Source: Elephas maximus indicus
Lineage: Eukaryota; Chordata; Mammalia; Proboscidea; Elephantidae
DNA length: 64,000 nucleotides
Direction: 5' to 3'
Assembly (NCBI RefSeq): GCF_024166365.1
Contig: NC_064820.1
Location: 85,016,001 to 85,080,000, forward strand
Shown here: piece by piece, positions 56,861 through 64,000 of the stretch
Layout: every line of letters begins with the position of its first letter
Numbering within the stretch: the first letter of the stretch is position 1
Notes under the pieces: generated by a model
The model's database searches: none
Seen by the model: only the letters and a program-made list of their open reading frames with translations
Told to the model about the DNA's origin: nothing
Made by a program: the position numbers and the translations under genes

Positions 56861-57050
56861 TGTTGTTGTTATTGTGTGCCAACGAGTCAATTCTGACTCA
56901 TAGCGACCTTATAGGACAGAGTAGAACTGCCTCATAGGGCTTCCTAGGCTGTAATCTTTACAGAAGCAGATTGTCAGGTGTTTTCTACAGAGGTGGGTTT
57001 GAACCTTTCAGTTAGTGACCAAACACTTAACCATTGTGCCACCAGGGCTT
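56861..57050 (-). mobile_element. AfroSINE, long subtype
   Basis: (TTG)n tail side, CCAACGAGTCAATTCTGACT, GACAGAGTAGAACTGCCTCA, long-type middle, and head end CCACCAGGGCTTC. Flanks CTTAGCCTAGAAAT and TCTAACCTAGGAAT look like a decayed TSD. Confidence 0.9.
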
Positions 57051-57202
57051 CTAACCTAGGAATAGGAGATGTCAAAAGGTTCAGAGTAGTGGTCTGAAGC
57101 CTGCTAAGAGACATGGAAGAGTCTACAAACTAGAATTCCAGACCTAATAATGAAAGAGGGGAAAGGAATTGCCTCAAAAAATAATGAGTAATAGTTATGG
57201 AG

Positions 57203-57398
57203 GAGCCCTGGTGGCACAGTGGTTAAGCACTTGCTAACCGAAAGGTCGGTGGTTTGAACCCACCAGCTGCTCAGTGGGAGAAAGATGTGGCAGTCTGCTT
57301 TTATAAAGATTTAAAGCCTTGGAAACCCTAGGGGGCAGTTCTACTCTGTCATACAGGGTTGCTGTGAGTTGGAATTGACTCAGTGGCAACGAGTACAG
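57203..57398 (+). mobile_element. AfroSINE, long subtype, TSD
   Basis: GAGCCCTGGTGGCACAGTGG, GAAAGATGTGGCAGTCTGCT, GGGGCAGTTCTACTCTGTCA, GGAATTGACTCAGTGGCAAC. Flanked by GTAATAGTTAYGGAG at 57188-57202 and 57399-57413 with one mismatch. Confidence 0.93.
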
Positions 57399-58147
57399 GT
57401 AATAGTTACGGAGCTCTTAAATAATGTACCAGGATGGTGCTACAGGTGCAACACCCATTCTCCCTTTTAACTTTCACAATATTCGTAGGAGGAGTTCTTG
57501 ATGAGCTCGAATTTAAAGGGCTCATATGCAGAAAATGGAAGAAAAAATGTTAAAACTTGACACAAAACTATAATAATTAGGGTGGAAAATTTGAGACCTA
57601 ATTGAGTCAGTTAGCGATTCACACATAAGGTAATGAAAGGGCTGTTTTAGCTATGTTCAGAATAAGGAAGGAGTAACTCCTTAGCCTGGAATAGGTAATG
57701 CAAGATGAACAGATGATAGAAATGTCATGCATACTCAGCTCTTGTTTCTATCTTACCCATCAGGGAAAATGTTCTTTAAGTTATCAAGAATGGACCAAGC
57801 TTGTTAAAAGAAAGTAAAAACTCAAGCTAGATGAGGAAATAGCAGGAAATCCCCCAATTTCTTCGTTGCATTTAATTGTCCAGGTCCAGGTAAATATATC
57901 TTAGGGTACTCAGTGAAGAAATTGATAGTGGAGCCACTGTTGGTAACATTTAGAAATCACAGAGAACAGAAAGGTCCTAAAAGACTGGGCACAACCAAAC
58001 GTTTCAATTTTATGAAGAAGGAGAACGTGGACTCTGAAAAACCACAGGCCAGTGAACTTTAGGACAAATACCCAGTGAGTTATATTATTATTATTCGTGT
58101 ATTTGGGGATGTCCTGGAAAAGAAAGCTGTGACTATTCAAAGGAAAA

Positions 58148-58440
58148 ATGGGTTTACTAGGAGTAAGTCATGCCATTTTTCCAGATTATTCCACCACCAT
58201 TAGCAGAAATTTGGTGTCCTCTAGCACTGAGTTCCTCTATCCCCCTCCCTTCTGCCCACTAATATGGTCTCTATACATTGGCCTATTTCAGATGGGTGGG
58301 ATCATACAGTTTTTGTCCTTTTGTGACTAGCTTATTTCACTCAGCATGATGTTTTGGGAGTGGTAGCATGTGTTGGGACTTAGTTTCTCTTTATTCTTTA
58401 ACATTTGATTTTAATTTGTATTTCTTTACTGGAATTCCAT
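58148..58440 (-). mobile_element. Old L1 3' fragment
   Basis: The plus strand reads GGTGGGATCATACAGTTTTT, GTCCTTTTGTGACTAGCTTA and TTTCACTCAGCATGATG, matching the reverse strand of the L1 ORF2 end and 3' region. Confidence 0.7.
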
Positions 58441-58774
58441 CATCTCCACGTTTCTAGCCAAGTCTCCCTGAGGTACACTGGATGCAGATTTTTGGGGGGA
58501 AGGGGAGGGTGGAGAGCTAAAACAATGGTATTTCAAAACTAACCTACATACTGGAGCCCTTGACACATCAATTAACGATAGGTATATTGTACAACAAATA
58601 GTAATGGAACTTTCCCAGAAATAAATGTAGTCTCATGTTCCTCCAAAAAAAAAAAAAAAGAATAAGCATGTCAAACTTTTTTTTCAGTAAAGTTTGAAAC
58701 TGGTGGATCAAAAAGATGCTGTAAACATGACGCATCTTGACTTTAGAAAAGAATTTTATGAAGTCACTCATATA

Positions 58775-58942
58775 CCAAAACAAAAAACCAAACCCAGTGC
58801 TGTCGAGTCGATTCCGACTCATAGCAGCCCTATAGGACAGTGTAGAACTGCCCCCTAGAGTTTCCAAGGAGCACCTGGCAGATTTGAACTGCTGACCCTT
58901 TGGTTAGCAGCCATAGCACTTAACCACTACACCACCAGGATT
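58775..58942 (-). mobile_element. AfroSINE, short subtype, 11-bp TSD
   Basis: Well preserved: CAGTGCTGTCGAGTCGATTC, GACAGTGTAGAACTGCCCCC, GGTTAGCAGCCATAGCACTT, CACCACCAGGATT. TSD TCACTCATATA at 58764-58774 and 58943-58953. Inserted in the L3 fossil. Confidence 0.95.
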
Positions 58943-60198
58943 TCACTCATATATTTATAATTAATATAAAAAGAATGAGCTCAATAATAATACTGTTAGG
59001 GGTTGATAAGTCACCTTATAACCAAATAACTAGTGGCTTTTGGCAATTTTTTTTTTTTTTTTGGCAAAGCTGTTTTGGGCATTGAACTGTTCAATATATC
59101 AATGACATAGGTGAAGACACAGACAATATTTTATCGTGTTTGCAACTGGCACAAAACCAGAACAGGGAGTTGAACGTGTTGGATACCATCACCAAGATTC
59201 ATAGAACCTGCCAGACTGACACAATGGTCCCCAACCATCAGATGAAACTTAACAAGAATAAATGTAGATCCATCATCTAGCAGTGAAAAGTAAGTTACAG
59301 AAGTACAGGGTCTGGCTGTCCTATTTAACAATAATAAGAACCAGTCAGTGTTTACCATAGTACTCAAAAGTGTTTGTTGAGTAAATGAAGGAAGGAATAG
59401 ATATTTGATGCACTGTTTTTAAAAACTCCTTAAATTTTAGGCTCCATTCATGCATACATGTCAGGTTAAGGAAGTTAATGCTCCCACTCTACCTTTAATT
59501 GTCCAGACTATATCTAGAATACTGTGTCTAGTCCTGGACACGTTTCACAGGGATGCTGTCAAACCAGAGATTATCTTGAGGAGAGTCACTAAAACCACAC
59601 CCATGTGGACACCATTTTATACCACATTACAAGTCAAAAAATTTAAAGGAGCTAGAGAAATAAAAGAGCCAGACAGAAGACATGAGAGATAAGAAAGTTG
59701 CCTTAAAATATTTGCAGAATATCATTTGAAATAAGAATCAGACTAAATCTGTCTATAGCTCTGAAGAGTAAAATTAGAACCCACTGGTGGAAATCAGAAG
59801 AAACAGACATTGGCTCTGTATTAGGGAAATCTTGGAGAGCTTGCCAGAAGTGAAATGGGTTTCTCTGCAAAGTAATGAGTTTCCTGCTACTTGAAATGTG
59901 CCGGCAGAGGCTGAACTTTTTATTGAAGGGATTTGTGAAGTGAGAGATTAAGCTGAAAGACTTCTAATGGTAATATTCTGTAATTCTACTAAGGCTAGAG
60001 AGGCCCCATGGACGCTCAAGAAATTCCTTTATGGTTCTCTCCTACAATGTGACCTTGGGATTCTGTGCACACTCACAGCTTTCTCACCTACCAGAGAGTT
60101 GTGTACAATGAAAAGTCTCATAATTTTTGAAAATATCAAGCCCTCTGTGTGTACTTAATATTATGCTGTGTTTCAGTGGATGATTTCCTTGCATTATA

Positions 60199-60201
<3 letters not shown>

Positions 60202-60233
<32 letters not shown>
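60202..60233 (+). repeat. (GT)n microsatellite
   Basis: About 16 uninterrupted GT units; likely polymorphic. Lies in THBS4 intron 2. Confidence 0.97.
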
Positions 60234-60235
<2 letters not shown>

Positions 60236-61299
60236 TCTGGAAACTTTACATTTGTTCAAACCACCATAAGAAAATTTTGAAACACACAGACTGTAGTTAC
60301 ATATTTATCACAGCTAGAAGTCACACAGTATTTTCAGGAAAATCAATTTGATGATTTACTTTTTCTATGGACTTCCAAAGCGCTGAAGCTACAAAGACTA
60401 CAAAGACCTAGTGTTCAGGGCATACAGACAAATAAGCAAAGGCAAACAAGAATATCCATCACAAGAGACATTAATGGCAAGAAGGCATTTTTTTAAATAT
60501 ATGATGATTAAAAAAGAAGAGGAAAGATTGGCAGTGATGGCTTCCATCCTATTTTTAGAAGTGCCAAAGAGCGCTGTCATTGGCCAAGCACAGCGGAAAG
60601 CCCTGGACGACCGTCATGGATTTGCTGCCTGCAGGTCAGCTCACACTGAATTCCTTTTGGCCAAGGAAACAAAATAGTATCATTCCAGTTCTTTAAAGCT
60701 GGCACCCTGCTTCATTGCTTTACGTTCAGCATATACTAATATTTTTCGACTACCAGATCCACTTTTTTAAAAGCGTTTTTGAAAAGCCTTTTCTGAGATA
60801 GCAATATTTCAAAACTTCATTGCTTGGGTTTGTTTCTTCATCTGCTGCTAATCACTGAGATCATATTTAAGTAGGATAGGCTACATGGTTCCTGTGTCAG
60901 CTTGGTATCCATGCATAGACAGGTAGCTATTGGATACAGCCATAAAATCAGGCCCCAAATAATCAAGGACACAGAGATGCTAAGTTTAGAGGGAAAGGCT
61001 TTATGTAAATATGCCAATAGAAACTTCACCCTCGTTTTTTTTAAAAAGGTATCATTGTAGGTAACAAAAATCAGAGTTGACATATAAATATTTTATCTGT
61101 TTTTCTCCTTCAATAAATGGTTGTACTTGGTACTGTCAGGTGCTATGGAACACAGGAAAATTAGTAAGAAATGGACTTTATGCTCTAGTAGAGAAGATTA
61201 AAAGTAAACACAAGTAAATATATTAATACTTACATTTGTGTAGCAGTTTATAGTTTTTCATTTTCTTATTTGGTCCTCACTGAAAACAAAATAAAGTAG

Positions 61300-61400
61300 G
61301 ATGGGCAGTTATTAACTCCATTTACGTTTGAGAAACTGAAGCTTAGCAAAAATTAACTGGCCCAAGGTCACATAGCTATCAAGCCATGACTGGAATCTGA
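61300..61400 (-). mobile_element. MIR SINE fragment
   Basis: The reverse MIR core appears as GAGAAACTGAAGCTTAGCAA, GGCCCAAGGTCACATAGCTA and TGGAATCTGAGTTCTGG. Confidence 0.75.
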
Positions 61401-61740
61401 GTTCTGGAAAAGTACACCTTGAAAAGTGTAAGGGAATATGAGAGAGAACTTCCAACTGTAGGGAACAAGGAATACTTCAGGGAGTAGGCTACATGTGAGT
61501 GGATCTTGGCTTCAGATGTGTAGTGTTGATGGAACAAGAAAGCAATGGAGAAGAGAATATTCTGCACAGGAAGATGAGGATGAGGGGGGCTAGAGGAAGC
61601 TAGAGGGGCATGCAAACATAGAACAGGTTGTTCAGGTTGGCTGGGTATCAGCACTGTGGCAGACAACTAAGGTGACTGGAAGATCAGGGCCAGCCCTCAG
61701 ATGAGATGTTTAGACATTATTTACAAGGTTATAGGGAGCT

Positions 61741-61770
61741 ATCGACTCGACGGCACTGGGTTTACTGGGT
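61741..61770 (+). mobile_element. SINE tail remnant
   Basis: Only ATCGACTCGACGGCACTGGG and TTTACTGGGT, 30 bp. Preceded by AGGGAGCT (61733) and followed by the same motif (61771), as if it were a nearly complete 5' truncation with its own target duplication. Confidence 0.75.
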
Positions 61771-61784
61771 AGGGAGCTACTGGA

Positions 61785-62060
61785 GCCCTGGTGGTACAGT
61801 GGTTGAGTGTTCGGCAGCTAACCAAAAGGTCAGTAGTTTGAATCCACCAGCCACTCCTTGGAGTGGCTTAACAGTGTAAGAGGATACATATAGTGGCTTA
61901 AAACAAATATTCTTGGTTTTCCTCCCCAAACTGAGATTTCTGTGAAACATTTCAAAGGAAACATATTTTCTTGGGCATGTTGCCCAGTTCTACCCTGTCC
62001 TATAGGGTCACTATGAGTTGGAATTGACTCAATGGCAACAGGATTGGGTTTTTTTGGTTT
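61785..62060 (+). mobile_element. AfroSINE interrupted by ~118 bp of other sequence
   Basis: Head GGAGCCCTGGTGGTACAGTG to CCAGCCACTCCTTGGA (61862), then 118 bp unrelated to the SINE (GTGGCTTAACAGTGTAAGAG ... GGGCATGTTGC), then the body CAGTTCTACCCTGTCCTATA and tail. About 12 bp of SINE are replaced at the junction. Followed by AGGGAGCTAT at 62061. Confidence 0.85.
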
Positions 62061-62074
62061 AGGGAGCTATTGGA

Positions 62075-62237
62075 GCCCTGGAGCTCTGGTGGCACACTGG
62101 CTAAGCATTCAGCTGCTAACCAAAAGATCAGCAGTTCGAATCTACCAGCTACTCCTTGGAAATCCTATGGGGTAGTTCTGCTCTGACTAATAGGGTTGCC
62201 ATGAGTACAGCAATGGGTTTTTTTGTTTGTTTTTGTT
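62075..62237 (+). mobile_element. AfroSINE, short subtype
   Basis: GGAGCCCTGGAGCTCTGGTG start (small local duplication), CAGCAGTTCGAATCTACCAG, GGGGTAGTTCTGCTCTGACT, tail GCCATGAGTACAGCAATGGG. Followed by AGGGAGCTAT (62238). Confidence 0.88.
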
Positions 62238-62248
62238 AGGGAGCTATT

Positions 62249-62460
62249 AGGAGTCCCTGGGTGGCACCGACAGTTAAGTGCTTGGCTACTAACTGAAAAG
62301 CTGGAGGTTCAAATCTACCTAGAGGTGCCTTGGAAGAAAGGTCTGGTGAGCTACTTCCAAAAGGTCACAACCATTGAAAACCCTATGTGCAACTCTATCC
62401 TGAAACACATGGGGTCACCATCAGTTAGAATCAACTCGGCAGCAACTCGTTTGTTTTTTT
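62249..62460 (+). mobile_element. SINE, b subtype
   Basis: Head GAGTCCCTGGGTGGCACCGA, ACTGAAAAGCTGGAGGTTCA; middle GGAAGAAAGGTCTGGTGAGC; tail CACCATCAGTTAGAATCAAC and TCGGCAGCAACTCG. Same subfamily as 26393-26605. The open stretch 62223-62534 is incidental. Confidence 0.88.
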
Positions 62461-62479
62461 GGATGGAGCAATCGATGAG

Positions 62480-62720
62480 GCAGTGGTGGTTCAGTAATGG
62501 AGTTTTTGCCTTCCGTGAGGGAGACACAGTTTGATTCCTAGCCAGTGCACCTCGTGTGCAGCCACCACCCGTCTGTCAGCGGAGGCTTGCGTACTGCTAT
62601 GATGCTGAACAGTTTTCAGTGGAGCTTCCAGGCTAGGACAGACTAGGGAGAAAGGCCTGGCAATCTACTTCCAAAAAAAAAAAATCTGGCAGTGAAAACC
62701 CTATGACCCAAAGCCTTCAG
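62480..62720 (+). mobile_element. tRNA-Gly-headed SINE with RTE-like body
   Basis: The first 70 bp (62480-62549) follow tRNA-Gly closely: GCAGTGGTGGTTCAGTAATG, a B-box-like TTTGATTCC, and the matching 3' stem CCAGTGCA. The body continues CAGCCACCACCCGTCTGTCA, GGCTTGCGTACTGCTATGAT, GTGGAGCTTCCAGGCTAGGA and GGAGAAAGGCCTGGCAATCT, matching the RTE 5' part seen at 27540-27660 and 44630-44790. The tail is lost. Not a functional tRNA: the arms carry mismatches. Confidence 0.85.
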
Positions 62721-64000
62721 TTTTAATCACAGTGCACCGAGTTCTCTGTACCAGCCCAGGTCAAAATCACCAAGCAAACTAGTTTCAGCTGGTGGACACT
62801 GGAAAACGAGCCTGAGAACTGAATATGCCGCAGCTGAAGAAATAGAGGTGCGCCCATGACTTTTTTCTGAGTATGGCGCTCCCCTGAGTGGTGACCGGGC
62901 AGAGGTGTGGTGGAGCAGGAAGCAGGACGCTCCCTCCAGCTTCAGTGAGGGCTGGCTTCTCCTTTCCAGTGGTGAGAAATGATTGTCTTCCTCCCTCTAG
63001 TATTGTCCCTGTGCTGTTTCCCCCACGCTATGTGTGTGTGTTGCAGGGGTGGATGACCTAGTGAGCAAGGTAAACACAGGCTTATTTGTGCTTACTTACT
63101 AAACTAGTGAACAATTTCTTACTGGGACATCGTTAAGAATTGTAAATTTGAAAAGAACCTTTGATTCTTTAGGAAGGTGCTGTGGGATTGGGAGAGAGAC
63201 AGATGCCGGTCATACCTAGAAGCAGAATCTTTAACATGTTGAAAAGATCTGAAATTGTACATTACAGATGATCTGGCAAGCAGGGTAAGCACCATGCTTA
63301 CCTTGCCTATTGGATAACCTGCCCCTGGTGTGTTTGGCCAAGATGGGGCGAGGTGAACACTGGGGAAGGGGGCTAGAGAAGGGAAGAGGGAGCATGTCTA
63401 TTATCTCCCCATCCCAAGGGCACTTCCCACCTAGCAGGCTGCAGCCTCCTGGGGACAGAGCTTTAGGTCATTTCCAGGCTCAGTAGACTGATGTGACAAT
63501 GTTGAGTTGTCCAAGCAGGTGCCTGACTGCCCTCTAGGGTAGTCTTAAAGCTCTGGAGATAAAATAAGTACAGAGGCCCTGAAGTAAGGAATTTGCAATA
63601 AAAATGAAAAATGGAAGCCACAAGAGAAACAAGAATTATTGGATCAAGTATGAAGAATGGTAAACGTCAAAGCACTTGATAATTTTTCTGCTAACAGACA
63701 TTGTGAAGATGGAAGATTCCATAATTCTTCTTCTCCTTTTTGTCCCTTTGTTATTGTCACAAGACCTAGGAACATGAGGAATTTGTCATTTCGGTGTTGC
63801 ACTGCAACAAAGGCAAGGCGGAAGTACAGAAGCCACCATAAATGAGGGTATGGACACAATAGTAGAATTTTCCTATCCGGAGTAAGATGTTAAATTGTCA
63901 TTCTCTAAACATTTTTATTTTATATATGAAATGTTTTAAATGGAATCCTTTAATTAGTCATTTAAATTTCATATTCACAACATTTAATGTGTACCTGCTA
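62721..64000 (+). other. Intron sequence with a repeated palindromic motif
   Basis: No exon recognised. A motif GATGATCTGGCAAGCAGGG at 63267 and a diverged relative near 63052 share GCAAGGTAA/GCTTAC arms. The rest is unassigned; it could contain conserved intronic elements. Open stretches 63644-63859 (minus) and 63657-63845 (plus) are mutual shadows. Confidence 0.4.

Larger units (their letters stand above)
57830..59960 (+). mobile_element. L3 (CR1-clade) LINE, interrupted fossil
   Basis: Diverged CR1/L3 order: GAACGTGGACTCTGAAAAAC-type region, then CTTGACTTTAGAAAAGAATT (reads LDFRKEF, the RT 'LDFSKAF' motif, at 58738), a segment near 59085-59280 (TCAATGACATAGGTGAAGAC, CAGATGAAACTTAACAAGAA), TATCTAGAATACTGTGTCTA at 59509, and a C-terminal tail near 59760-59950. 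Split by an old L1 piece and a SINE. The left border is uncertain. Confidence 0.7.
52379..64000 (+). other. THBS4: THBS4 intron 2, 5' part
   Basis: The intron starts GTAAGC and is not closed in this window; no segment downstream reads like THBS4 exon 3. It holds the second duplicated copy, an L2 split by another LINE, several SINEs, an L3/CR1 fossil, a (GT)n tract and a SINE cluster. Sequence at about 52400-53250, 53433-54770, 60240-61290 and 62721-64000 is unassigned. Confidence 0.85.

Noticed and set aside
60411-60677. 88-codon plus ORF in intron 2 as a possible THBS4 exon or small gene
   Set aside because: The translation does not resemble THBS4 exon 3 or any family I know, and there is no good acceptor-donor pair around it.
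62480-62549. A functional tRNA-Gly gene
   Set aside because: It is fused to an RTE-like SINE body, and the arms have mismatches. It is the promoter head of a SINE.
1-64000. CRISPR arrays, operons, prophage or bacterial insertion sequences
   Set aside because: The regularly recurring sequences are dispersed SINEs. The window is mammalian nuclear DNA with spliced genes.

Overview
This window is vertebrate, and specifically placental mammal, nuclear DNA. It has a spliced gene with GT-AG introns, a CpG island, MIR/L2/L3 fossils and an L1. The lineage can be narrowed by the commonest repeat, a tRNA-headed SINE present about 30 times on both strands. Its tail (core GACTCGACGGCA) is shared with an RTE-clade LINE that is also present in long form. 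That pairing is the AfroSINE/RTE signature of Afrotheria; an elephant or close relative is my best guess from memory of those families.

Layout. Positions 1-46,700 are intergenic and made largely of layered transposable elements. They include a TA-flanked pogo/Tigger-like MITE (3628-4011), a solo LTR with a 6-bp duplication nested inside an older LTR-like element (9608-10712 in 9482-11206), a MER5A copy (13200), and two class-I ERV-type LTRs inside a decayed minisatellite (17340-18900). They also include two solo LTRs with perfect 5-bp duplications (19499-20013 and 26996-27494), a MIR split by SINEs (26050-26890), a 2.4-kb dead RTE element (27521-29955), an L2 (33170-34175) and a full-length but inactivated L1 on the minus strand (35267-41797) with a 13-bp target-site duplication.

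The only host gene I can support is THBS4 (thrombospondin-4, plus strand). A CpG-island promoter lies at about 47060-47640. Exon 1 (47456-47543) encodes the signal peptide. Intron 1 is 4.6 kb. Exon 2 (52175-52378) encodes the start of the N-terminal laminin-G-like domain. Intron 2 runs past the end of the window and carries further L2, L3, L1 and SINE insertions. Exons 3 onward lie beyond position 64,000.

I found no convincing new biological system. The observations most worth a second look are: a 96%-identical 165-190 bp duplication that brackets THBS4 exon 2; a 92-codon ORF in the L1 whose stop overlaps the ORF2 start codon as ATGA; a cluster of five SINE pieces, four flanked by the same target motif; SINEs with different tRNA-like heads on RTE-like bodies or tails; and a poly(A)-only-looking insertion inside L1 ORF2.
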